Shown: positions 54,773-64,000, counted from the first letter of the stretch. The stretch is 64,000 nt of DNA from Adiantum capillus-veneris (GCA_014529385.2 CM043961.1:12212478-12276477); one strand, 5' to 3'. Notes: generated from the sequence alone by a model not told the origin. Program-made: numbers and translations.

Positions 54773-55989
54773 GATCCAAAATTTAACAACTTGCTATTTT
54801 GAAAAATAGAAATTTTTTAAACCTTGCTATTTTGAAAAATAACGACACTTTTCATCCCAATTAAATCAGTCAAAGCGGGGGAGTCTTAGGAGATTCCTAT
54901 TAAAAAGCACTAACTTATGATGTGACTTCCCTATTAGAGGACTTCAAAATGAAGAATATGAGCTAGTCTTGCACGGTTGGACTCGTCGTAGTATTTATGT
55001 GTGCAAAATGGTGCAAATGAGTAATAATAGTCTTAGTAGTTAATGTATAAATAGGATACTATGGGTATTTGTTTGATAAGTTCTTTTATACACAAAAAAA
55101 CATAAATCAAAATATACATACAAGATCTTGCTTAGCACGGTTGTGAATTCAAATCCTCATTTTTTTGTAAAGTATTCAAGCAAACTCTCCATTAAGACAA
55201 AGCACTAATCTTACCAGTAATGTCGTCACTTGGAACAAGTTTGTACGGCAAAAATCTCACCTTGGAGGAGTTACAAAAGAGTACTACAATCTCCATGATT
55301 GTCTCTTTTGCGACAAGCACACATAAAGAGTTGCATGGCCATGCGAGAAGGGGTGAGAGGGTGGAGAAGCACCTAGAATAGAACCATGGGAGCAGCATCA
55401 TGTAAAGAATGTGGGCAAGGTCGAACTCAAGAGCAAGGGTCCATGGAGGTTCCTTGGCAAGAAGTAAGGGGACCCTATCAAAAATACAATCCATAGGGCA
55501 CCTCAAGCAAGGAAGTTTGGGGGGAGAGGCTAGCTATGGCTTAGGGTACTGTGCATCATACATGGCACTCATTCTATGCCAGGAAAGTGTGTTGCAGTGT
55601 TGGGAATTTCACTTAACCATGAAAAGTTCATTTCTAATGTGAAGTATGGCTCTAACGGACATTGGGTGTGTGTTGGACGGATACGCCGTGACGGACGTCA
55701 GCATAGCGAGAACTCACCTAACATATAATGTCAAATGAGGACGAAGCTCGACCCGCAGGCGCGTGGAAGCAAGCAAAGGGTGTCAACCTCTGCTCGACCG
55801 ACTAATGACTACTTCCTACAGAGATATCAAATCTACATGCCATCGGTTCTGTGAATGTGAAAGTCTCCTATGATGCTATCGCAAGCCAAAAGCCCATTAG
55901 ACGTTCTCGAAACGTTACGAAACTTGAGGGATATCCTATCAACACCAATAGGCCACTTTCCCTAAGGTTCGTGACCAAAAAAACCTACT

Positions 55990-56737
55990 CAATACCCTCC
56001 GTGCAAAAACGCGTAGGATGTCTGGCCGGTTTTTGCAGGTCGACGTTTCCGAAAACTAAAGTGCCTAATGTGTAGCTCTACTCGCTCTGATCGCGTGGAT
56101 ATGCTGAAATGCAAGAACGGACAACAGTTACTCATCGAAACTCCAAAAGTAGCTCGCGGGTGAATCAGCCAAAACACAGATGAACGCGCGTGATGTAAGC
56201 ATCAACGCGTAGCTCTCCTCGTGGGCAACACACTGCTCCTCTCCATTTGCGATTCCAACCACCGTAGCTCCTGTAGCACACACACACACTCTCTCACTCT
56301 CTCGTAGTCTCCCAACGACACAGAAGATCAAATTTATTAGAAAGTCCCCTTTACAAAGCTTTAGGTTTTGGCTTATATACTAAGCCTTAGAAAACCTAAT
56401 GTCCGACCAAAATGACCTTATTTGTCCCTAGGCTTCTATAGAGCTTAATTACAACATCGTGAGCTGGCTTTGCTCATCCAACAAGCATATGTGGCCTCAA
56501 TACAATTGTTGACTTAAAATATGAAGTTCCCGTAAACATTACAAAAGTGGTCGTAATGGCTCAAAATGATAATAACGGGATATTTGATGATGTCCATGAG
56601 CTTGTATCTTCACATTACAACATCCATCTTCGTCTTCATCACTTCATCAGCATCTTTATTTGGAATCTTTAGAGAATCTTTGAGGGATCTTTATGGAATC
56701 TTTGTGGAAGCGTTGTTGAAAGGTTGACCTTTCAACA
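55990..56737 (-). repeat. Putative 3' LTR of the three-ORF element
   Basis: On the minus strand it starts TGTTGAAAGGTCAACC directly after the polypurine tract CGGAGGGGGAGAG (56750-56738). The terminus is an inverted repeat (GTTGAAAGGT, two bases, ACCTTTCAAC at 56715-56736). TATA-like TATATAA lies at 56379-56373 and AATAAA at 56338-56333. The far end is not located; the left limit given is where a GACATCCTACGCG phrase, shared with the 62.8-64 kb array, occurs (about 56024-56012). Confidence 0.6.
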
Positions 56738-56750
56738 CTCTCCCCCTCCG
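56738..56750 (-). promoter_or_regulatory. Polypurine tract
   Basis: CGGAGGGGGAGAG on the minus strand, directly before the TG of the putative 3' LTR. Confidence 0.7.
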
Positions 56751-57961
56751 AAGTCTTGTCGTCCCCGACAAGACCCTATGTCTGCAAAGGCCTTGGCGAG
56801 TGGTTCATGTTTTGGTGTTGGTTGAATCTTTTGTTGTTGCAGTTGCTTCTACCATATGCTTTGTATGTTGTAGAGTTACCTTTTTCTTGTACATGTAGTG
56901 TAGTTGAAGCCATAGCTCTCCCCCTCTGATTGGTTGTTGTAGCGTGAATAAGTCGAGTGAGGTTTGTTGTTGCAGCAAGGCTTTGTCATGGCAGCTCTGT
57001 ATTGTTTGTTCTTTGGGTGTCATCCTGCACGTGTACCTGTAAACTTGAAGCCTTTTTGAATTGTTTCTGGGTCACTCCTCTTGGATCCTATAGTTGATGA
57101 GCATGTAGTGGTTTGGGGATGTCGTTGGTCTGCTTTTTGGTGCTTTTATAAGAAAAATAAAATAGTAAAAATAAAATGTGGCGTATATTACAAAATGAAG
57201 GTCTTGGATACCTGGATAGGACTAAAGGGAAAAACCTAGTGGGAAAAAAATGCCTTTAGTCACCATTAAATGTGAGGCTATATGTACTTATGTTTGATGT
57301 AACCGAGTTTTGTTGAGTTAAAGTACATATGGCCGTATGGCTACTATTACTGGATATACAGTGGGTAAGTGTTAGTAGCTTGAAGTCAGAGTCATTGTTG
57401 TTGAGCAAATGCTTATGAAACATGTTACCACTTCGTCATCGTCATTTTGTTGTGTAAGTGCATGGGTGGAACACAAAAAGCGTGCCGGATGCAAATGTCC
57501 AATGATGGGACATTACATATGCTTGCACAGATAGATGCATGGGAAACAATATGCGGTGCGAGAGGAGTTTGAATGGGTGCTTCCAGGAGTGAACGTAGCT
57601 AGAGAAGCAAAAAAACAAAATATTTGACTTCAAGAGCTGTCGTTACTCATAAGAAGGGTTTTTGTCGATGAGGTTTTTTCCACTCTCCTCACTGTGTTCA
57701 TGTGCGTGAGTGTTTTCTCGACTACTCCGCCACTCCACCATTTAAAATAGTAGACTTCGACTCTTATGCTCACCTATCCAGCATGAGCGACTCAATTTTA
57801 CAATATGCTCAACTATTCCAGCTTGAGCTATAATCTAAATATCTAGACTCATAGACCACAAAGAATATTAAGACATGAAGCTTGGGTCTAATGCTTGCTC
57901 ATTTCGTGGCTCAGCTGCCCGACTCTTGACTCTTATGCCATGATTTTTATGGCGACTTGTC
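56751..57961. other. Region between ORF3 and the 3' LTR of the three-ORF element
   Basis: About 1.2 kb where reverse transcriptase, RNase H and integrase would normally lie. I find no polymerase motif in any frame, only short hydrophobic or low-quality frames. Confidence 0.5.
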
Positions 57962-59794
57962 TTATTGTCTGGAGCTTTCGACGAAGAATAGGTTTTGAAA
58001 TTCAAAACTCCCATCCTCGAAGAGAGAATTTGTAAAGGACCATACTGGCAATATTGGTTTCTTTTGCCATACTTGGGTGACCTTGGTTGTCAAAATTTCT
58101 CTTTGTTGTTGTTGGTCCCTTGGTTGAGAAGATTGGCTCGCTCCATTCCCCGTAACACTTTGTCTATCATGTCTTGACATTTCTTGAGAGCTAGAGATGA
58201 CTTCAATCTTCTTCGTTATTTGTTGTTCTTTTGGCACCCATTTGTATCTGCATCGTGTGATTAGCGTGTCTTTGCAGATATCCTTTGCCTTGACTGTGAC
58301 ATTGTCCTTGATTTTGCCTTCCGTGAAATTGCGATTATTTTCAAGCTGAAGTCGTTTGCTTGAAGAATGTTTACCTGGCATCTTTGGTAGCGAGATTCTT
58401 CGATTTCCTTGATAGTAACCTTGTGCTTGAAGAATTCTAGATGGCACTTCCCATGATGTTTTTGATGTCATATTGAGATGTACAAGAGTGCCATTTTTGG
58501 GATTATTTATCGATGAAGTCCTATGTTGGTATGAAGGCCAGTTGGATTTGAAATTTCCTGCATCCCTTTGGCGAGCCTTGTTGACTAGTCTTCTTTGGCG
58601 ATATAAATATGATCTTTGTTGCTTTTGGGGACGCTTTTTGAAACCTTTATCCACCACATAAGCCGAGATCTGTGGTTTTGGTAACCAAAGTTTCTTTTGA
58701 CCCTCATAATAGCCTTGCTCTGCTAAGCTGTAGTGGGAGGCTATCCATCCCATGTGTTTACCTTTCGTCAATCGGCTAGGCTCATTTACCCATATTGGGT
58801 CCTTGACCTTGATTTCTTCAGCTTTGATGTGGACCTTTGAAAACCTTTGGCGGCTGTGATCTCGCAGTGTAGGATATTTCGGTTGAAAGATTTTCTTTGG
58901 AGTCTGTCTTTCATGTGGAAGCATGTGGTCAGTTGATGTCGAAGCTCTGTCTTGAACTTTTCGGGGCTGGATTGAAGACTCTGATTTAAGGGGCTGCTTC
59001 TGTTGGTAGGACATTTGTGGGCTCATTTTGGCTTTGCCTTTGTCGGAAGCCGATAATCTTGGAGCAATAGTAGGCTGGATTTCTTGAGAGCTAGTCGTGA
59101 TGACCATTGTTGAAAATCCAGGTTCTTCTGACAATGTTTTTGCCCAGTGCTTGGACAAAATCAAATGTGTATTCATTTTGGAGGAATCCACCACTAGGAA
59201 TTTGTCTTTGATTACCTTTGACCGTAGTTTAAGGGTAGCTTTCGCAATCCCTAAACTTGTGATGGCTATTCCATGTGATATAGGAACCTGTACCTGAATT
59301 TCATACAGTTCTGGCTTACCAAGAAGTAACCATAGCCCATAAGACATGACATTAGTCATGGCAGTGCAATCTATCTCTGCTGTAAAGTTGAATTTCAGTT
59401 TCTCATGCACATCCAACGAGAATTTAATCTTCTTGTTGGGTGCCAAGTAACTGGTGTCCTCTTTGCTTTTGGTACTTTTCTTGGACTTTTGTGCCTTGAA
59501 GGCTTTGTCATCCTCTTGTATGTTGAACTTCTTTGTCATTTGACTGGTTGTAGCATGTCCTAAGTGCTTACTATCTTCTGCTGTAGCTGCTTGTTGGTGT
59601 TCATTGCTAGTTTCTGACTGTGACGCCTTGATTCTTGATTTTAGAAGCTCTCTGTCACTATTTACTTCTTCTAGCACTTGAAGGTCATTCAATGGTGACT
59701 TTTCTTCTTGGAAATGTTTTGAAGCTTGTGTAGCAGGATGTTGAGGTTTACTCTCTTCTTTTGATGCAATGGTCACCGTGGCCTTTGGTTCCAT
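57962..59794 (-). CDS. Three-ORF element, ORF3: retropepsin-like domain protein
   Basis: 610 codons, ATG at 59794 to TAA at 57964-57962, uninterrupted. The N-terminal 130 residues are hydrophilic and Ser/Lys-rich. Residues about 135-235 resemble a retropepsin: FNFTAEIDCTAMTNVMSYGL in place of the D-S/T-G loop, then ITSLGIAKATLKLRSK, and LILSKHWAKTL where ILGxxWL is expected. The active-site Asp may be kept, but the next two residues are not S/T-G, so catalysis is doubtful. The C-terminal half is basic and holds a repeated phrase (AEQGYYEGQKKLWLPKP and AQGYYQGNRRISLPK). It overlaps ORF2 by 22 nt in the -1 frame. Family unknown. Confidence 0.75.
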   Translation of the reverse strand: MEPKATVTIASKEESKPQHPATQASKHFQEEKSPLNDLQVLEEVNSDRELLKSRIKASQSETSNEHQQAATAEDSKHLGHATTSQMTKKFNIQEDDKAFKAQKSKKSTKSKEDTSYLAPNKKIKFSLDVHEKLKFNFTAEIDCTAMTNVMSYGLWLLLGKPELYEIQVQVPISHGIAITSLGIAKATLKLRSKVIKDKFLVVDSSKMNTHLILSKHWAKTLSEEPGFSTMVITTSSQEIQPTIAPRLSASDKGKAKMSPQMSYQQKQPLKSESSIQPRKVQDRASTSTDHMLPHERQTPKKIFQPKYPTLRDHSRQRFSKVHIKAEEIKVKDPIWVNEPSRLTKGKHMGWIASHYSLAEQGYYEGQKKLWLPKPQISAYVVDKGFKKRPQKQQRSYLYRQRRLVNKARQRDAGNFKSNWPSYQHRTSSINNPKNGTLVHLNMTSKTSWEVPSRILQAQGYYQGNRRISLPKMPGKHSSSKRLQLENNRNFTEGKIKDNVTVKAKDICKDTLITRCRYKWVPKEQQITKKIEVISSSQEMSRHDRQSVTGNGASQSSQPRDQQQQREILTTKVTQVWQKKPILPVWSFTNSLFEDGSFEFQNLFFVESSRQ

Positions 59795-60657
59795 TGTTCC
59801 ATGGGTTTTTGTAGAGTTTCTTCTTGAAAATATTCATTCATATCTTGTATTGCTTGTCCTTGGTAGTCAATCTTGGACTCAGTCATTTCCCTTTCTTCTG
59901 TGCATTTTATGTCTTCAGTTACATCTTCTTTTAGCTTCTCATACTCTTTGATTTGTTCAATCACCAATAAAGATTCCACATTAGAGAATTTATTTGGTAG
60001 ACTTTCAGCTTCATCCATTGATTCTATTTGCATGTCTTCCACTTGTGACATGGCACTAAGAATTTTTGTTACCTCTGCCACCTCTTCTTGTGTTGGCTCA
60101 CTATCGTCAGAATCTTGGCTTCTTTTGCTCTTGAACCTTGAACTACGAGCTTCATCTTCATCACCTTGTGGATGCTCTGACTTGTCCTCACTGAGGTGCC
60201 TTAAACGATCTTGAATCAACTGATTCAATTGATCTTTTTTGAAAGCCTGATTCTCTATGATAATGTCGTTGACACCCTTGACTTCAAGCAACTGTGTCTT
60301 GAGCCTATCTTTTGTGCTCTGCGACAAGATCTGCTTCTTTTCCGGGGATCTTGTTGGGGATTCCTTCTTCCGTTCCCTTGTTGTCACTGTCTGAACTTTG
60401 CTTTTGGCTTGTTGCTTCTTCTTTTCCATGTAGAGCTTTACTGGGCAGTCCTTCACTAAATGACCAATGGCACATTGGTCGCAATATGTTGTTATCTCAA
60501 CATGTGCACCCTTTGGACGAGGCAGCTTTCCATAATACTGCTGATAATGGTTTCTAGTGGTATCTAGATACAGATATGACCTCTTCTTTGCATGCACGAA
60601 CCTGTAGATTACGACCGACTTAGGTGTATCCACTGGCTTTGTCTCTTTATCCTTCAT
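59773..60657 (-). CDS. Three-ORF element, ORF2: zinc-knuckle-like, acidic protein
   Basis: 294 codons from the ATG at 60657, in the same frame as ORF1 and separated from it by one TAG. Near residue 65 it has CDQCAIGHLVKDC, one residue shorter than a standard CX2CX4HX4C knuckle. The sequence before it (YLYLDTTRNHYQQYYGKLPR) is aromatic. The rest is charged, with KRSQDSDDSEPTQEEVAEV and a Glu-rich C-terminus ending WNQRPR. It looks like the second half of a gag-type protein. If the TAG is read through or is a decayed CAG, ORF1 and ORF2 form one protein of about 734 residues. Confidence 0.7.
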   Translation of the reverse strand: MKDKETKPVDTPKSVVIYRFVHAKKRSYLYLDTTRNHYQQYYGKLPRPKGAHVEITTYCDQCAIGHLVKDCPVKLYMEKKKQQAKSKVQTVTTRERKKESPTRSPEKKQILSQSTKDRLKTQLLEVKGVNDIIIENQAFKKDQLNQLIQDRLRHLSEDKSEHPQGDEDEARSSRFKSKRSQDSDDSEPTQEEVAEVTKILSAMSQVEDMQIESMDEAESLPNKFSNVESLLVIEQIKEYEKLKEDVTEDIKCTEEREMTESKIDYQGQAIQDMNEYFQEETLQKPMEQWNQRPR

Positions 60658-60675
60658 CGCCTTGTCCTTGAGAAG

Positions 60676-61977
60676 CTAAAAATAGCTTCCATTATTGCTT
60701 GCATACAAGATCAAATCACTATCCATGATTTCTAGCAGTTGTGATGCTAATTCTTCCATCAATATATGGTCTTTGACTTGGGGCTTCTGCATAGCCTTAG
60801 GGCTATGTTTCCGAGTTGATTTTGGCGAGTTCTGCACCGAGGGTGAAGGTCGAACCGAATTTTTGTTTTCAGTTTCCCTTGATGGTGCTTTTGGACGGGG
60901 TCCAAGTATGTGACTTACAAGTTGCCCACAATTGCTAAACTCATCCATATTTTTCACATCGGCTATTTCATAGTGCCTATCGTATTTGTCGACCACAATG
61001 ACATCTTGACCTGACCTTTTATATTGGGCATTGTGAATTTCCAGTGGTCTCTCCTCCGGCTCGGCATCTTCCAATGCTTCTTGAAATTGCACTTGGACTC
61101 CTGAAAAGGACACTGCTTCTTGTAAAACTGGACTTCTTAATCCCGCTCTTGAAGATATAGGGTCTCTTTGTTGAGTTTGAACTCCCACCATCCAAGAGGG
61201 TTTCATATCTGATGTTGGCATCTGTTTAATGCCTGATGATAGGACTTCTTGTGCTTTGTTAAGTAGCTCTTGAGACCAAGCTAGTTCTTTTTGGAGTTGG
61301 GCTATCTTCATAGCTGGTACCTCTTGTGGTGGTGCAGTGCATGAGACTTGTGTTGTGTCTTTCCATGTTGTGCCACCCATTTGTGCAGTGACAGCTGTAG
61401 TTGTTAACTCTTCCAAGTGCGTAGTTAGAGGTAAACCCATGACGAGATGGTATACATTACCACCTTTAGACATGTAGTCTTCTCCTCTTGAGCCAAACGC
61501 TTTTGCTATAAAGTAATGATTGTTTTCTACAGGAACTTCATGACTTGTGACAGCCTTGTAGTATCGACCGTCTTCATCTCCATAGAGGGTACCAAATTTC
61601 TGTTTTCCATCTTGTGCTTTGTACAGAAAAATACTTGGAGGATATGCGTAGAGTTCTGTAAGTTGATCCTTGTACAACATTTCTATCTCATTGTCGATGT
61701 ATTTTCCGTGCCTCATGTAAATTGATCCCAGACAGTCTTCCATGAAATTTGGATGTGGGTGTAGTACATTCTTTGCTATTTCAACTTCCACATATTGAGA
61801 TGTTCGAGTTTCCTCTATATCTTTCTTTATCTTGATGTACAAATTCCGATTGACATCCTCATAGCATGGCAGTCCTTTGTAGTATCCAATCAGATAGATC
61901 CGAATTTGCTCTCTTGTAATATCTGTGGATGTACTTGAAGCTTCTTCCTGAATGGTCTGATTCCTTTGAGACGCCAT
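60676..61977 (-). CDS. Three-ORF element, ORF1: gag-like N-terminal protein
   Basis: 433 codons, ATG at 61977 to TAG at 60678-60676. Residues 20-190 look globular: IRIYLIGYYKGLPCYEDVNR, YPPSIFLYKAQDGKQKFGTL, GRYYKAVTSHEVPVENNHYF, GGNVYHLVMGLPL. A predicted helix follows (MKIAQLQKELAWSQELLNKA), then a Ser/Pro/Lys-rich linker and a short C-terminal helix. I do not recognise the fold. By position, just downstream of a leader and upstream of a zinc-knuckle frame, it is most likely a capsid-type gag. Confidence 0.7.
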   Translation of the reverse strand: MASQRNQTIQEEASSTSTDITREQIRIYLIGYYKGLPCYEDVNRNLYIKIKKDIEETRTSQYVEVEIAKNVLHPHPNFMEDCLGSIYMRHGKYIDNEIEMLYKDQLTELYAYPPSIFLYKAQDGKQKFGTLYGDEDGRYYKAVTSHEVPVENNHYFIAKAFGSRGEDYMSKGGNVYHLVMGLPLTTHLEELTTTAVTAQMGGTTWKDTTQVSCTAPPQEVPAMKIAQLQKELAWSQELLNKAQEVLSSGIKQMPTSDMKPSWMVGVQTQQRDPISSRAGLRSPVLQEAVSFSGVQVQFQEALEDAEPEERPLEIHNAQYKRSGQDVIVVDKYDRHYEIADVKNMDEFSNCGQLVSHILGPRPKAPSRETENKNSVRPSPSVQNSPKSTRKHSPKAMQKPQVKDHILMEELASQLLEIMDSDLILYASNNGSYF

Positions 61978-62849
61978 TGCTTTTGTCTTGACTCCCTTGT
62001 TGTACCTGTTCAGTGATAGCTCTAATTGCTTGCCTCAATGCTAATAAAAACTATTAGCACCCTTGTGTCGGTCTTTTTCGCTTGAGGTCCTTCAGCTTTT
62101 GTGGATGCCTTTATCTCTGATTTTTCTAAATTGGGCTTTGCTTGCACTGCTTGAACTTCTTAGCTCCCTTGCTTGCCAAGACTGATACTGTCTTTTCTGG
62201 CTGCTTGCTTTTCCTAGAGCTTTTTAGCGGGCCTCGATCTAGTGGAAGCACTGTGATAAGTTATGCAACTTACCACTATACTGCAACGACTGCTCCCTTT
62301 GTAGCGATTCTTGAGTCGAGCTAACCTGTGTTCACTTTAGCACACAATCTACAAAATTCTATTTAGCTGGCAAACTTTTTCACAATGAATGCAAAAATCC
62401 TTGATGTACCTTTGACGGCCACACTTGTTCCTTGAGCACCTTCCAGCGGGTGACCAATGGTTTTCCCAAAAGATAATTTCAATCTGCTAACTTAGCAGTC
62501 TTCAAAATCGTGACCGTTTCCTCACAATTCTTTCGAACTGTCGGTTTTAGACACCCCTGACTTCCGGATGCATTTTGAGGCCTTAAACGACGTTTTTTTC
62601 AAAGTTGAACTAAACGGCTGCCATAGGCATCATTTTAGTTCAAGTTCTGCTCTAAGATATGTAGAGTCGCTCTCAGGCTACGTTTTGATATAAAAACTTT
62701 TCCGATCCGATACCGTTTGTGAAAGTTATGGCCAAAACAATGAATTGCAGTTTAGAATGGTCAAAATGAAAAGAAGATTTGGGATCTCTGTGACACTGTG
62801 AACACTTCTGTATGGTCAAAGTTACAGTTGGACCCTAAAACTGGCCTAG
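61978..62849 (-). other. Leader of the three-ORF element
   Basis: No long frame. No LTR copy matching 55990-56737 is visible up to the window edge, so the 5' LTR must lie beyond 64000 or be lost. A TGGTCACCCGCTGG phrase (about 62455-62442) is the only primer-site-like sequence and is weak. Confidence 0.4.
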
Positions 62850-63974
62850 AGACATCCTACGCGTAGGATGTCTATATGCTCAGAATTGAACAAAATTTGG
62901 TCCAGAGACTCCCCTTAAGTCCAGCAACACAATGGTATGCTCAGAATTTCATTTGGACCTAAAAATGGCCTTGAGACATACTACGCGTAGGATGTCTTTT
63001 TGCTCAGAATGTCTTGAAATTTTCACCCCAGATTCTCCTTGATGTGCTGATCACAGTGGTGTGCTCATAGGTTGGTTTGGAGTCCTAAATCAAGCTAGAG
63101 ACATCCTACGCGTAGGATGTCTTTTTGCTCTGTTTCAGCTCAAACTTGCAATGTAGCTTCCCCTTGATGTGCTAAACTCACAGCTATTTTCACTTTTTTG
63201 ATTTTGACACCTATAGGTTGGTCAAATGATCAAGAATCTGTTCTAGAAATCTGATGTCTGTTCTCATGAATTCCTAAGTCAAATCAACTCCAAATTGGAC
63301 CAAATTTGACTAGGAGGCTTGCCTAAGGCTATACAACACCCTGCTATGTCCACAGTTTGAATTTGGCCTCTAAATCATGCCTTAGACATCCTACGCGTAG
63401 GATGTCTAACTGCTCAGAATTGCCCCAAATTTGAACCACAGACTCTCCTTAAGGTGTTGATCACAGTGGTATGCTCAAAATTAAGTTTGGAGTGCAAAAT
63501 CACACATATGACATCCTACACGTAGGATGTCTTTTTGGCCTGTTTGACTCCAGACTTGACCCACAGCTTCCCCTTGATGTCAGCAACCCAATGCTATGCT
63601 CAGATTTTGGTTTGGATTTCAAAAGATCCCAATTTTAGCTGTTCTAGTCTTCTTCAGTCAAAAGTGCTAAAGTCTGCTTAGGATCCCCTTTTCTTCCCCA
63701 AATGAGATGAAAACTCTATCAGTCACTCAATATATCATGCAGATCATGCTCCTGCAGCCATCCTATGGTTTTGGTCTTGGAATAATGCCTTGGCACAATT
63801 TGGGTAGGATGTCTGGCAATTTCAGTCTATCTGGCCTTATCCTAACAAGATATGGTCAAGTTCCCCCTTCCAGGTGAAAATAGGGTAAAACCTACCTTCT
63901 GAACACACTGGTTAACTCAGAATTTCAAAATTTCCACCAGATCACCCTGTAGACATCCTACGCGTAGGATGTCT
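62850..63974. repeat. About 125-bp tandem array, each unit with a 24-nt ACGCGT-centred palindrome
   Basis: The half-site AGACATCCTACG followed by its complement occurs at 62850-62873, 62974-62997 (one mismatch), 63099-63122, 63384-63407, 63509-63532 (two mismatches) and 63951-63974. Neighbouring units are 124-125 bases apart where regular. Flanking text is also shared (TTTTGCTCAGAATT, CCCCTTGATGTGCTGATCACAGTGG, TTTGGAGTCCTAAA). A half-site occurs near 63806. The array may continue past the window. Confidence 0.93.
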
Positions 63975-64000
63975 TTTTTTTTTTTCTCAGAATGGACATC

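Larger units (their letters stand above)
54075..55980. other. No gene seen; two AG microsatellites
   Basis: Contains a 49-bp repeat (GTAA(C/A)(A/G)TTTTAAAACAAAACC...TGCAAGATTC) at about 54260 and 54335, and the AG runs listed separately. No coding region recognised. Confidence 0.5.

Noticed and set aside
59773-59835. Canonical -1 slippery heptamer at the ORF2/ORF3 overlap
   Set aside because: CTACAAAAACCC does not satisfy X-XXY-YYZ in the ORF2 frame.
57995-61725. Plus-strand frames opposite the three-ORF element
   Set aside because: Short shadows of the long minus-strand frames with no motifs.
55990-61977. Endogenous pararetrovirus
   Set aside because: No movement-protein, reverse-transcriptase or RNase H motif is visible, while a polypurine tract and LTR-like end are present.
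62850-63974. CRISPR-like array of regularly spaced palindromic repeats
   Set aside because: The spacers are homologous to each other, the unit is about 125 bp, and the setting is a plant nuclear genome; it is a tandem repeat.
1-64000. tRNA, rRNA or organelle-derived genes
   Set aside because: None recognised by eye on either strand; only tRNA-complementary primer sites were found. A tRNAscan run would settle it.

Overview
The window looks like nuclear DNA from a land plant with a large, repeat-rich genome. The evidence is one intact, plant-type, intron-containing gene (a VAMP71-family R-SNARE), Ty1/copia and Ty3/gypsy LTR elements, an L1-like LINE, a Mutator-type MITE and long AG/CT microsatellites. 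Almost everything outside the SNARE gene is decayed transposon or satellite. I cannot name the species; a fern, lycophyte or gymnosperm fits the texture at least as well as a flowering plant.

Layout: 0.1-5.75 kb holds arrays of a short AAGTGCTT/AAGCACTT word on both sides of a broken transposase-like gene, with a RING-like reading frame on the left. 6.2-10.9 kb is a full-length but dead Ty1/copia element (minus strand) with two LTRs and a 5-bp target duplication. 11.1-12.5 kb is AT-rich and may be a TIR element. 12.6-18.7 kb is a decayed Ty3/gypsy element (plus strand) with a chromodomain-like tail. 19.0-19.6 kb has a TATA box, a leader and a possible first exon of unknown type. 20.8-25.7 kb contains two diverged copies of an unrecognised repeat family, one interrupted by a 688-bp TIR insertion. 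25.7-35.5 kb is a nest of minus-strand copia-type LTR and gag fragments.

39.26-48.0 kb is the VAMP71 gene on the minus strand: four coding exons, 222 codons, a GC-AG second intron, and a first intron of about 6.8 kb carrying a gag-only LTR fragment and a gypsy reverse-transcriptase fragment. A 432-bp Mutator-type MITE with a 9-bp target duplication lies 166 bp before the start codon. 49.3-53.3 kb is a decayed LINE (minus strand); a second LINE tail in the opposite orientation lies at 53.6-54.1 kb.

56-62 kb is the least familiar part: an LTR end with a polypurine tract, then three long open frames on the minus strand (433, 294 and 610 codons) with a zinc-knuckle-like motif and a retropepsin-like domain lacking the usual D-S/T-G, and no reverse transcriptase in the window. 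Upstream of it, 62.85-63.97 kb carries a tandem repeat of about 125 bp, with each unit centred on a 24-nt palindrome around ACGCGT. This element and the arrays around the transposase-like gene are the best candidates for something undescribed.

The genes do not form an operon or pathway. The common theme is repeated nested insertion around one housekeeping trafficking gene, with stop codons in the dead elements that mostly look like C-to-T decay at CAG and CGA.
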